Positions 17,774-25,184 of a DNA stretch of 64,000 nt are shown here, one piece after another. The stretch's first letter is position 1; every line of letters begins with the position of its first letter. The position numbers were made by a program, and so were the translations under genes. The DNA lies in assembly GCF_003711225.1 (NCBI RefSeq), contig NZ_CP031030.1, forward strand, positions 3,782,001 to 3,846,000, written 5' to 3'. The DNA is from Runella sp. SP2. Its GTDB lineage: Bacteria; Bacteroidota; Bacteroidia; Cytophagales; Spirosomataceae. The notes beneath the pieces are model-generated. The model saw only the letters and a program-made list of their open reading frames with translations, did no database searches and had not been told where the DNA came from.

Positions 17774-19018
17774 CTACTTAGAATCCTCCTCAGGCACAAA
17801 ACACAAGCTACTCCATTGGCTTTCGTCGAGCATTTCTTGGGCAATATCTTGGAGTTGTGAGGCAGTTACGGCTTCAATCTCCCGAAAAATTTCTTCCAAC
17901 GAATCTATTTTCCCCGTATCCAAAATGCTCTTGGCCATCATCAGCATAAAGCTTTGATTACCTTCCTCCGACATCGCCAATTGCCCCATAAGTTGCTCTT
18001 TTAGATTACGAAGCTGGACAGGCGTAAGTGCTTTTTCGCGCACCTGGCGCAGCTCTCGATGTACCAATTGCATGGCACGGTCGAGATTTTTGGGTTCTGT
18101 CCCAAAAAACACGCCCAAAAAGCCTGTATCCAAAAAAGGTGCATAAGTAGCTTCAATTGAATAGACCAAGCCGTATTTCTCCCGAAGCGTCATGTTAAAA
18201 CGGGAGTTCATACCAGGCCCACCGAGCAAGTTAATCAGCATAAAAAACGGCAAACGTTTTTCATCCATCAAGGCATAAGCTGGACGCCCCATCGCCACTT
18301 GGGTCTGGGTCATGCCACGTTGTACTCGCAAAGTTTGCGGCACATAAATATTCGGCGACGTACGAATCCGTTGGCTGGTTGAATGAGGAATATCGTAGAG
18401 GTATTTTTCAGCTTGCTTTACCGCTTTATTGAAGGGCAAATTACTCACCAAAGACACCACGATGCGTTCGGTATCCAGATTATCGGCAATAAAAGTCTGT
18501 AAATCGTGACGACCAAACGAGCGAACGCTTTCGGCCGTGCCGAGGATATTTTTGCCCAATTGATGGTTTTGAAACACCAATTCGTCAAAATCATCTTGGA
18601 TGGCATCTTCTGGCGAGTCGTGGTACATGGCCATTTCTTCCAAAATTACCCCTCGCTCTTTCTCAATTTGTTTTTCGGGAAAAACCGAGTGGAACGTGAT
18701 GTCAGACAACAATTCAATCGCTTTATCGCTGTGTGATGCCAACAATGACGCGTGAAAACATACCTTTTCTTTCGTCGTATAGGCATTCAACTCCCCTCCT
18801 ACGGTTTCGAGGCGATTGATGATGTGGTACGATTTACGTTTTTGAGTTCCTTTGAAAGCCATGTGCTCCCAAAAGTGTGCGAGGCCCTGCTGGTGTGGTT
18901 GCTCATCCCGACTACCAATGTCGAGCATAATTCCCCAGTGAGCGATTTGGGTATGTGGTACTTGTTTGTGTACAACACGGATGCCATTAGGCAAGGTGTG
19001 TAAGCGGTATTCTTCCAT
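17774..19018 (-). CDS. M16 family (pitrilysin-type) zinc peptidase
   Basis: A 414-residue protein with the inverted zinc motif HFWEH at residues 48-52, in GLAHFWEHMAFKGTQKR, and the downstream third ligand region VILEEMAMYHDSPEDA near residue 125. The C-terminal half has the second M16 fold with NSRFNMTLREKYGLVYSI (about 273-290). No signal peptide is evident, so it is probably cytosolic, as for YmxG/PqqL-like members. These proteases degrade peptides in a closed chamber. It is monocistronic, with a clear -7 element TACCTTTG about 22 bp upstream and an inverted repeat downstream. Confidence 0.9.
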   Translation of the reverse strand: MEEYRLHTLPNGIRVVHKQVPHTQIAHWGIMLDIGSRDEQPHQQGLAHFWEHMAFKGTQKRKSYHIINRLETVGGELNAYTTKEKVCFHASLLASHSDKAIELLSDITFHSVFPEKQIEKERGVILEEMAMYHDSPEDAIQDDFDELVFQNHQLGKNILGTAESVRSFGRHDLQTFIADNLDTERIVVSLVSNLPFNKAVKQAEKYLYDIPHSTSQRIRTSPNIYVPQTLRVQRGMTQTQVAMGRPAYALMDEKRLPFFMLINLLGGPGMNSRFNMTLREKYGLVYSIEATYAPFLDTGFLGVFFGTEPKNLDRAMQLVHRELRQVREKALTPVQLRNLKEQLMGQLAMSEEGNQSFMLMMAKSILDTGKIDSLEEIFREIEAVTASQLQDIAQEMLDESQWSSLCFVPEEDSK

Positions 19019-19039
19019 TCTTTGCGATTATCACTTCTA

Positions 19040-19047
19040 CAAAGGTA
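19040..19047 (-). promoter_or_regulatory. Candidate -7 promoter element for the M16 peptidase
   Basis: Reads TACCTTTG on the minus strand, an exact TAnnTTTG match, ending 21 bp upstream of the start codon. Confidence 0.5.
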
Positions 19048-19196
19048 ACAGTTTTTGGTGGATGTGGGTTTCGTCAATGCACCTTAAAGCCCGTTATTCC
19101 TTGAGATTTTGCAGTTTTATGCGTTGTTTTGAGGTTTAATCAGCACTTTTCCGAAAGTTTTAAAACAAAGAGGAAGGTTACAATTTAATAAACCGT

Positions 19197-19742
19197 ATGG
19201 CATTTCAAAAACTTTCTATGGACGAACTCAACCGCCTGTCGGTCGAAGAGTTCAAGGCCGCCGCCAAACATTCCTTTGTATTTATCCTCGACGATATTCG
19301 TAGCCTCAACAACGTGGGTTCGGTTTTTCGCACGGCCGATGCCTTCAAGGCATCCAAAGTCTATTTGTGTGGACTAACAGGCACCCCTCCTCACCGCGAC
19401 ATTACCAAAACTGCCCTCGGCGCCGACGAATCGGTGGAATGGGAGCACGTGGAAGAAGTGCTTTCACTCATCGCCCGCCTCAAATCGGAAGGCTACGTAA
19501 TTGTCGCCATCGAACAAGCCGAAGGGAGTACGCTTTTACAAGAGTTTAAACCCGTAGCTAACCAGTCATACGCGTTTATTTTGGGAAATGAAGTTTTTGG
19601 AGTCAACGAAGACGTTGTGAATCAAAGCGATATTTGTTTAGAAATCCCTCAATTTGGGACTAAACACTCGCTCAACGTATCTGTCACAGCTGGGATTGTG
19701 GCGTGGGATTATGTGTCTAAATCATTGGCTACAAATGTTTAA
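19197..19742 (+). CDS. TrmH/SpoU-family RNA 2'-O-methyltransferase
   Basis: A 181-residue SPOUT-class enzyme with all three knot motifs: LNNVGSVFRTADAF (motif 1, about 39-52), ILGNEVFGV (motif 2, about 128-136) and KHSLNVSVTAGIVAW (motif 3, about 158-172). It methylates the ribose 2'-OH of a tRNA or rRNA nucleotide using SAM. It is short, with no extra N-terminal substrate-binding domain, so it is closer to the small TrmH/TrmL types than to RlmB. It is cytosolic. A gene of unknown function follows 29 bp downstream. Confidence 0.9.
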   Translation: MAFQKLSMDELNRLSVEEFKAAAKHSFVFILDDIRSLNNVGSVFRTADAFKASKVYLCGLTGTPPHRDITKTALGADESVEWEHVEEVLSLIARLKSEGYVIVAIEQAEGSTLLQEFKPVANQSYAFILGNEVFGVNEDVVNQSDICLEIPQFGTKHSLNVSVTAGIVAWDYVSKSLATNV

Positions 19743-19771
19743 CTGCTCCGCAACTAAGTTTTCATGTCACT

Positions 19772-20260
19772 ATGCGCCTTATCATTGACCCACTAGGTGA
19801 CGGCCATCATGACCTTTTCTTAAAAATCGACGTAATGCCAGGCCAACTCAAAATTGCTGACAGTTATTATCTTTTTGATTTTCTGGAAATTAGCCAAGAA
19901 GAAATAAAAGCCATAACACAACAAAAAATGACACCGATAGCCTACGGTGCCTTACGGCTAATCGACTATTGGGAAAGCCTTATTGGGCCAATGGCGAAAG
20001 GACAAACTTTATTCCTATTGTTTGATTTATCAGACCAGTACGTCGGAGGATTTCGAGTTACGAAAGTAAAATATGGGTATCAGTTTGAAGAGGTCTTTTC
20101 TGAACAAACAACAGGCTACGCTATCAATAAATCGACGCTTGACTCCGTTCTTCCTCTAACATCGCTTCAAACAAGCAAAAACTCTCCTGCTGGATGGCTG
20201 ATTAGTGAAGAAAGGCTGCGAGAGGGGCTGAATTGGAGTAGAAAAGAAATTTTAAATTAA
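19772..20260 (+). CDS. Hypothetical protein
   Basis: A 162-residue cytosolic protein with no signal peptide or membrane segment and no motif that I recognise. It starts with a strand-rich segment (MRLIIDPLGDGHHDLFLKID). Composition and codon use resemble its neighbours. It follows the TrmH gene by 29 bp and may be cotranscribed with it. The ORF is well framed and on a strand consistent with its neighbour, which supports it being a real gene. Confidence 0.6.
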   Translation: MRLIIDPLGDGHHDLFLKIDVMPGQLKIADSYYLFDFLEISQEEIKAITQQKMTPIAYGALRLIDYWESLIGPMAKGQTLFLLFDLSDQYVGGFRVTKVKYGYQFEEVFSEQTTGYAINKSTLDSVLPLTSLQTSKNSPAGWLISEERLREGLNWSRKEILN

Positions 20261-20348
20261 AATCCCTGACCAAAGTTTTTGTTTTAACGACATTTGTTGT
20301 ATCTATTTGTAAAATCTTTTCTTTCAAACTATATCCTCTGTTATCCCA

Positions 20349-20792
20349 ATGAAATCAGACAAGAAAAAAGCAGTGACCGATATTGCGCAGAAAATATCAG
20401 CTGCCCTTACCACCGAAAATGTTTCTAAAAAAATAGCCAAGGCGATTGAAAAAGCCTCTGAGAAATTGGCTAAAAAGCTCCTAAAAATCAGCAAAGAAGC
20501 AAAAAAAGCCCAAGAAGCTGCCGAAAAAGAAGCGGCAAAAAAAGCGAAGAAAGCTGCCGAAAAGGAAGCAAAAAAGGCTAAAAAAGAGACAAAGAAGAAA
20601 AAAGAACCAAAAGTAGTGACGCCCAAAGTGGAGGAGTCTGTAAAAGCCGTCACTCCTGAAGTGGCACCTGCTGCTCCCAAAGCACCAAAACCTGCGGCTG
20701 CTAAACCTGCGGCTCCTGCCAAACGCCCCGCTCCGAAGAGAGCCCCTGCTGCTTCGAAGCCAAAAGAATCGGATACGCTAGCCGAAAGCTAG
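20349..20792 (+). CDS. Histone H1-like Lys/Ala/Pro-rich protein
   Basis: A 147-residue highly basic protein. Residues 1-45 may form a helical head (TDIAQKISAALTTENVSKKI). Residues 46-90 are an almost pure Lys/Ala/Glu helix with KKAKKAAEKEAKK-type repeats, and 90-140 are Pro/Ala/Lys-rich (APAAPKAPKPAAAKPAAPAK), like the disordered tail of eukaryotic linker histones and bacterial HctA/Hc1-like proteins. It probably binds DNA or RNA without sequence specificity (inference from composition). It stands alone between the unknown gene at 19772 and the tandem repeat block at 20849. Confidence 0.65.
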   Translation: MKSDKKKAVTDIAQKISAALTTENVSKKIAKAIEKASEKLAKKLLKISKEAKKAQEAAEKEAAKKAKKAAEKEAKKAKKETKKKKEPKVVTPKVEESVKAVTPEVAPAAPKAPKPAAAKPAAPAKRPAPKRAPAASKPKESDTLAES

Positions 20793-20816
20793 TTTTCTCA
20801 TTGACTTCTTAAAGAC

Positions 20817-20863
20817 GGTCTGACTATCGTCTGACCTGGTCGCGGTCAGACGATAGTCAGACC
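20817..20863 (+). repeat. Perfect 20-bp inverted repeat
   Basis: Arms 20817-20836 and 20844-20863 are exact reverse complements around a 7-nt loop. It lies 24 bp after the histone-like gene and may terminate it, though no T-run follows. The right arm overlaps the first 242-bp tandem unit, and the GACGATAGTCAGACC core occurs twice in each of the three units. Confidence 0.8.
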
Positions 20864-21091
20864 ATAAAACCACAACAAAGGTCAGACGATAGTCAGACCG
20901 TAAAACCACGGAAGCCTCCCAAAGACAATGCATCGCATCAAACTCTTTGGGAGGCTTTCGTTTATTGTTACCTTTTTTATTCTTGTTTTGGCTTCTTCGG
21001 CACAAAAACAGGCTTAGGTCTTGCCCCCGTTCCCCCAATGGGGGCTGTTGCGTCAGATTTTTCTTCCGTCGGCGGTGGACTATCGACTATG
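20849..21091. repeat. Tandem repeat unit 1 (243 bp) of the NuoI-gene 3' end
   Basis: First of three near-identical direct copies. It holds two GACGATAGTCAGACC cores, a terminator hairpin (20912-20924 with 20945-20957), and a dead copy of the NuoI gene's last codons. It differs from unit 2 by a few substitutions and one extra base in the TTGTTACC stretch. Confidence 0.85.
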
Positions 21092-21333
21092 GACGATAGT
21101 CAGACCATAAAACCACAACAAAGGTCAGACGATAGTCAGACCGTAAAACCGCGAAAGCCTCCCAAAGACAATGCATCGCATCAAACTCTTTGGGAGGCTT
21201 TCGTTTATTGTTCCTTTTTTATTCTTGTTTTGGCTTCTTCGGCACAAAAACTGGCTTAGGTCTTGCCCCCGTTCCCCCAATGGGGGCTGTTGCGTCAGAT
21301 TTTTCTTCCGTCGGCGGTGGACTATCGACTATG
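21092..21333. repeat. Tandem repeat unit 2 (242 bp)
   Basis: Second direct copy, with the same order of elements as unit 1; its terminator hairpin has 16-bp arms at 21152-21167 and 21188-21203. Open frames on the plus strand through units 1-3 are antisense to the gene end and are not genes. Confidence 0.85.
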
Positions 21334-21575
21334 GACGATAGTCAGACCATAAAACCACAACAAAGGTCAGACGATAGTCAGACCGTAAAACCGCGAAAGC
21401 CTCCCAAAGACAATGCATCGCATCAAACTCTTTGGGAGGCTTTCGTTTATTGTTACTTTTTTATTCTTGTTTTGGCTTCTTTGGCACAAAAACAGGCTTA
21501 GGTCTTGCCCCCGTTCCCCCAATGGGGGCTGTTGCGTCAGATTTTTCCTCCGTCGGCTGTGGACTATCGACTGTG
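21334..21575. repeat. Tandem repeat unit 3 (242 bp), includes the live NuoI-like gene end
   Basis: Third copy. Its right part, 21461-21575, is the functional 3' end of the NuoI-like gene; beyond about 21575 the sequence continues into the coding repeats instead of a further copy. Confidence 0.85.
21394..21445 (-). terminator. Terminator of the NuoI-like gene
   Basis: Perfect 16-bp stem, 21394-21409 with 21430-21445, starting 15 bp after the stop codon. It is copied at 21152-21203 and, with one mismatch at the arm end, at about 20909-20960, so readthrough would meet three terminators in a row. The same hairpins face the histone-like gene from the other side. Confidence 0.75.
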
Positions 21576-22522
21576 GACTGTGAATTAGATTTTTCTTCCG
21601 TCGTCGGTGGACTATCGACCGTGGACTGTGGACTTGAAATTAGCTTCTTCGGCACAAAAACTGGTTTCGGGCGAGCAGCAGGCTTTTCTTCCATCGTCGG
21701 TGGACTATCGACTGTGGACTCTGAATTAGATTTTTCTTCCGTCGTCGGTGGACTATCGACCGTGGACTCTGGACTTGAAATTGGCTTCTTCGGCACAAAA
21801 ACAGGTTTCGGGCGAGCAGCAGGCTTTTCTTCCTTCGTCTGTTGACTATCGACCGTGGGCTCTGAACTTGAAATTAGCTTCTTCGGCACAAAAACTGGTT
21901 TCGGGCGAGCAGCAGGCTTTTCTTCCGTCGTCTGCGGATTTTCGACTATGGACTGTGAATTAGATTTTTCTTCCGTCGTCTGCGGACTATCGACCATGGA
22001 CTGTGGACTTGAAATTAGCTTCTTCGGCGCAAAAACTGGTTTCGGGCGAGCAGCAGGCTTTTCTTCCGTCGTCTGTGGACTACCGACCGTGGACTGTGGA
22101 CTTGAAATTGGCTTCTTCGGCACAAAAACAGGTTTCGGGCGAGCAGCAGGCTTTTCTTCCGTCGTCTGTTGACTATCGACTATGGACTGTGGACTTGATA
22201 TTGGCTTTTTAGGTGCAAAAACTGGTTTCGGGCGAGCAGCAGGCTTTTCTTCCGTCGTCTGTTGACTATCGACAGTGGGCTCTGAACTTGAAATTGGCTT
22301 CTTCGGTGCAAAAACTGGTTTCGGGCGAGCAGCAGGCTTTTCTTCCGTCGGCTGTTGACTATCGACTGTGGACTGTGAATTAGATTTTTCTTCCGTCGGC
22401 GGTGGACTATCGACCGTGGACTGTGGACTTGAAATTGGCTTTTTAGGTGCAAAAGCAGGTTTGGGACGAGCAGCGGGGGTTTCTTCCGTCGTCTGTGGAC
22501 TATCGACCGTGGACACAGGATT
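21461..22522 (-). repeat. Coding 93/141-bp repeat array in the NuoI-like gene
   Basis: The core GCGAGCAGCA (plus strand) starts at 21671, 21812, 21905, 22046, 22139, 22232 and 22325, with a variant at 22464, giving steps of 141, 93, 141, 93, 93, 93 and about 139-141. The longer unit has an extra 48 bp (16 residues, the EEKSNSQSTVDSPPTT block). All copies keep frame. Confidence 0.9.
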
Positions 22523-23134
22523 TGCCTTTTGCTTTTTCAACTCTTCCTTCTCCCGCATGAATTGCTCATACAAAGCTTTCTTTTCGTCAGCTTCCTCGGG
22601 CGAGAGATTTGAGTAATGATAATTCATGTCTCGCACATCAAACTCGCTATAATCGAAGGTTTTGGTCATGGTCAAACACTCCGTGGGGCAAACTGTCGTG
22701 CACAGGCCACAATAGCAGCATTTGGCCATGTCAATGTCAAACTTGGCCGCGTACAAGCGAATGGGTGAGCCATCAGATGCTTTTCCGACTTCTCCCGTTG
22801 CTTTAATTGGCTCAATATCAATACAATCGACGGGACAAACCTTGGCACATTTATCACAAACAATGCAATCATCCATTTCATTGTGTAAGCGATAGCGGCC
22901 ATTATCGGGAATAGGCATCACCTCAAGTGGGTACTGCAACGTCACCATTCCTTCCTGTTCATTAAAATAACCACTTGTACCAACATTGTGGTTGCTTCGA
23001 CGATTTCGCGCTTGCCACAGGTGCCTAAAGGTGAGCTTTAACCCTCCCAGAGTCGTACGAATACCGTCGTTGATATGTTCAAAATATGTTTTCAAAGAAT
23101 TTGTTTTTAACTTTTCCCAAATCGTTTCAACCAA
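21461..23134 (-). CDS. nuoI: NuoI-like 2x[4Fe-4S] ferredoxin with a long repetitive C-terminal tail
   Basis: A 557-residue protein. Residues 1-200 match the complex I subunit NuoI: an N-terminal amphipathic region, then two [4Fe-4S] motifs, Cys90-x2-Cys93-x2-Cys96-x3-Cys100 and Cys139-x2-Cys142-x2-Cys145-x3-Cys149, which pass electrons toward quinone. NuoI is normally about 160-220 residues. Here about 350 more residues follow, made of 31- and 47-residue repeats with the core ARPKPVFxPKKP (nine copies) and spacers such as TVDSPQTTEEK. The tail is Pro/Lys/Ser/Glu rich and probably disordered. The start overlaps the upstream kinase gene by 28 bp. No other nuo gene is nearby, so complex I genes must be dispersed, or this is a stand-alone ferredoxin. 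Confidence 0.85.
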   Translation of the reverse strand: MVETIWEKLKTNSLKTYFEHINDGIRTTLGGLKLTFRHLWQARNRRSNHNVGTSGYFNEQEGMVTLQYPLEVMPIPDNGRYRLHNEMDDCIVCDKCAKVCPVDCIDIEPIKATGEVGKASDGSPIRLYAAKFDIDMAKCCYCGLCTTVCPTECLTMTKTFDYSEFDVRDMNYHYSNLSPEEADEKKALYEQFMREKEELKKQKANPVSTVDSPQTTEETPAARPKPAFAPKKPISSPQSTVDSPPPTEEKSNSQSTVDSQQPTEEKPAARPKPVFAPKKPISSSEPTVDSQQTTEEKPAARPKPVFAPKKPISSPQSIVDSQQTTEEKPAARPKPVFVPKKPISSPQSTVGSPQTTEEKPAARPKPVFAPKKLISSPQSMVDSPQTTEEKSNSQSIVENPQTTEEKPAARPKPVFVPKKLISSSEPTVDSQQTKEEKPAARPKPVFVPKKPISSPESTVDSPPTTEEKSNSESTVDSPPTMEEKPAARPKPVFVPKKLISSPQSTVDSPPTTEEKSNSQSTVDSPQPTEEKSDATAPIGGTGARPKPVFVPKKPKQE

Positions 23135-24039
23135 TCCATTAACCTTTCAACATCAGCGCGGAGAAAAAGTTGCGTTCCTTCGTTCATGGTCGCAGCCGAA
23201 CCGCAAGCCACCCCCCAGCGAATCATTTCGGAGTAAGTCAGTCCTTGGGTCAGTGCCCACGTCATTCCTGCTACCATGCTATCGCCCGCACCTACCGTAC
23301 TGCGTTTCTGAACGGGTGGAGCGGGTACGTGCTCACACAGGTCTTTCGTCACCAAAATAGCTCCTTTAGGCCCCATTGATACAATCACAACTTCACATTT
23401 TCCGTCCCCAATGAGCATTCGAGCGGCATCATCCACGTCGTCGATTTGCAAATCTTTCGCACCGACCAACGCTTCCAGTTCTCCGATGTTGGGTTTCAAC
23501 AAAAATACACCTTCGTCACAAGCAGCCCGAAGGGGTTCTCCCGAAGTATCTAACACCAGCCTTGCTCCTATTTCTTTGCTGATAGCCGCTACTTTTTCGT
23601 AAAAATTGACGTCCATTTGTGGAGGCAAGCTTCCACTTGCTACGATGTACTCAGCTTTTGATTGCCGTAATGTTTCCAAAACCGCCTCAGTTTCAGCCTC
23701 ACTCAAAGCAGTTCCAGGCATCCCGAAACGATATTGAGCGTTGGTGGAAGTTTCGGCAACAATAAAATTCTCCCGCGTCCATTGTTCGGTCTGAATCACC
23801 TCACAATCAATCCCTTCTTGAGATACTAAATCGCGGAGAACTTGTCCTGAAGGACCACCCGTCGTAAAAATAGCGGTACTTTTTCCTCCCAATCGCTTAA
23901 TCGCTTTGGAAACGTTAATACCTCCCCCTCCCGCATCAAAACGTGGCGTGTCACAACGCAGTTTTTGTTCTGGAATCAGTCGGTCGATGTGGGTGCTTTT
24001 ATCTACCGCAGGGTTGACGGTTAGGGTGACTATTTTCAT
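23107..24039 (-). CDS. PfkB-family kinase, 1-phosphofructokinase type
   Basis: A 310-residue ribokinase-fold kinase. Family marks are TLTVNPAVDKSTHID at the N-terminus, DAGGGGINVSKAIKRLGG (substrate site, about 35-52), and the C-terminal catalytic signature VGAGDSMVAGMTWAL (about 250-264), whose Asp is the general base. The sequence is typical of FruK/PfkB hexose-phosphate kinases that make fructose 1,6-bisphosphate; tagatose-6-phosphate kinase is the alternative. No fructose PTS is beside it, as expected in Bacteroidota. Its last 28 bp overlap the NuoI-like start, which suggests coupled translation of two unrelated functions. Confidence 0.87.
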   Translation of the reverse strand: MKIVTLTVNPAVDKSTHIDRLIPEQKLRCDTPRFDAGGGGINVSKAIKRLGGKSTAIFTTGGPSGQVLRDLVSQEGIDCEVIQTEQWTRENFIVAETSTNAQYRFGMPGTALSEAETEAVLETLRQSKAEYIVASGSLPPQMDVNFYEKVAAISKEIGARLVLDTSGEPLRAACDEGVFLLKPNIGELEALVGAKDLQIDDVDDAARMLIGDGKCEVVIVSMGPKGAILVTKDLCEHVPAPPVQKRSTVGAGDSMVAGMTWALTQGLTYSEMIRWGVACGSAATMNEGTQLFLRADVERLMDWLKRFGKS

Positions 24040-24072
24040 CGTGTGTTTTGTCGTTATTTTAGGATAATAGAC

Positions 24073-24672
24073 TTATTTGGACGCCTTATTCCACTCCTCA
24101 ATTTGAGCCAAAATATCTTGTTGCCCCACTCGTTTTTCCGACGAAGTAACAAAAATAAGCGGCAACTCTACCCACGTTTCTAAGAGGGTCTTTTTATAGT
24201 TTTCAAGTCGAGTTTGCAACTGGTTCGCAGTCAGTTTATCTGCTTTTGTAAACACCAAACAGAACGGCACGCCTTTTTCTCCCAGCTTTTGCATAAACTC
24301 AAGGTCTATTTTTTGGGGCTCGATGCGGGAATCAATAAGCACAAAAGTACACGTAAGGCTTTCACGGTTGAATAGATAATCGTCTATCATAATCGACCAC
24401 TTTTGGCGTTCGGTTTGCGATACTTGGGCATATCCGTAGCCAGGCAAATCGACCAAATACCAAGCATCGTTTATCATAAAGTGATTGATTACCTGCGTTT
24501 TACCTGGCTTACCTGAGATTTTAGCAAGGTTTCCGTGGTTGGTAAGCGCATTGATAAGCGACGATTTACCCACATTCGACCGACCGATAAACGCGTATTC
24601 GGGACGGTCGGGCTTAGGGCATTGCTCATGCTGCGAAGAGCTTTTGACAAAAACAGCGGTTTTGATTTTCAT
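24073..24672 (-). CDS. engB: Ribosome biogenesis GTP-binding protein YihA/YsxC/EngB
   Basis: A 199-residue TRAFAC-class GTPase with G1 GRSNVGKSS (30-38), G3 DLPGYGYAQVS (about 74-84), G4 FTKADKL (about 141-147) and G5 SSEKRVGQ (about 176-183). Length and motif spacing fit EngB, a cytosolic factor needed for assembly of the large ribosomal subunit. A -7 element overlaps the region just upstream of the start, implying a very short leader. The PfkB gene follows 33 bp downstream and may be cotranscribed. Confidence 0.95.
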   Translation of the reverse strand: MKIKTAVFVKSSSQHEQCPKPDRPEYAFIGRSNVGKSSLINALTNHGNLAKISGKPGKTQVINHFMINDAWYLVDLPGYGYAQVSQTERQKWSIMIDDYLFNRESLTCTFVLIDSRIEPQKIDLEFMQKLGEKGVPFCLVFTKADKLTANQLQTRLENYKKTLLETWVELPLIFVTSSEKRVGQQDILAQIEEWNKASK

Positions 24673-24676
24673 AGTG

Positions 24677-24684
24677 CAAAATTA
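24677..24684 (-). promoter_or_regulatory. Candidate -7 element for engB
   Basis: Reads TAATTTTG on the minus strand, an exact TAnnTTTG match, only about 5 bp from the start codon; if real, the mRNA is nearly leaderless. Confidence 0.35.
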
Positions 24685-24729
24685 CAAATAACTCACCAAT
24701 GACGTCGGGATTTGTTTGTTTTGGCCAAA

Positions 24730-25119
24730 TTAGTTTTCGTAAAACTCAATCGGAAGACCGTCGGGATCGGCGATAAAGAAAAAACGTTTGTGGGTAAATT
24801 CATCCACCCGAATCGCTTCACATTCAACACCTTTTTCGGTCAAATAGCCGTGCGCTTGCGAGACATCTGCCACACTAAAAGCCAAATGCCGCAGTCCAGC
24901 GGCTTCGGGGCGAGAAACCCGCGCAGGAGGATTCGGAAACGAAAACAACTCGATTTGATAATGGTCATTGATAGCCAAATCAAGTTTGTACGAATCGCGT
25001 TCGGCACGATACACTTCCGCGACTACCCTTAAACCCAACAATTGTGTATAAAAATGCTTTGAACGCTCATAATCGGAACAAATAATGGCTACGTGGTGAA
25101 TGTTTTGAAGTGAAAGCAT
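24730..25119 (-). CDS. VOC-superfamily (glyoxalase-like) protein
   Basis: A 129-residue single VOC domain starting at the ATG at 25119; the longer frame to 25281 crosses the divergent promoter region and is unlike the family. Two beta-alpha-beta-beta-beta modules are visible, with probable metal ligands His7/His8 in IHHVAIICSD, Glu in YQIELFSF, His in LRHLAFSV and Glu in PIEFYEN. This resembles the YaeR/SMU508-type glyoxalase-like proteins, which bind a metal but have uncertain substrates. It is cytosolic and divergent from the APH-fold kinase gene at 25185. Confidence 0.85.
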   Translation of the reverse strand: MLSLQNIHHVAIICSDYERSKHFYTQLLGLRVVAEVYRAERDSYKLDLAINDHYQIELFSFPNPPARVSRPEAAGLRHLAFSVADVSQAHGYLTEKGVECEAIRVDEFTHKRFFFIADPDGLPIEFYEN

Positions 25120-25163
25120 GTTGTTATTTTCCTTGTTTAAAACCTCGTTGGTTGTCTTTTGCT

Positions 25164-25171
25164 CAAATTTA
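25164..25171 (-). promoter_or_regulatory. Candidate -7 element for the VOC gene
   Basis: Reads TAAATTTG on the minus strand, an exact TAnnTTTG match, 44 bp upstream of the start codon. It supports the short start at 25119. Confidence 0.45.
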
Positions 25172-25184
25172 AAAAAATTTAGCC

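Noticed and set aside
21461..22522. Regular repeats that could be taken for a CRISPR array
   Set aside because: Units are 93 or 141 bp, the changes keep the reading frame, there are no unique spacers, and no cas gene is near.
21038..22616. Many plus-strand open frames rich in repeats between 21038 and 22616
   Set aside because: They are the reverse strand of the NuoI tail and its dead copies; the minus-strand frame contains the ferredoxin domain and a proper start.
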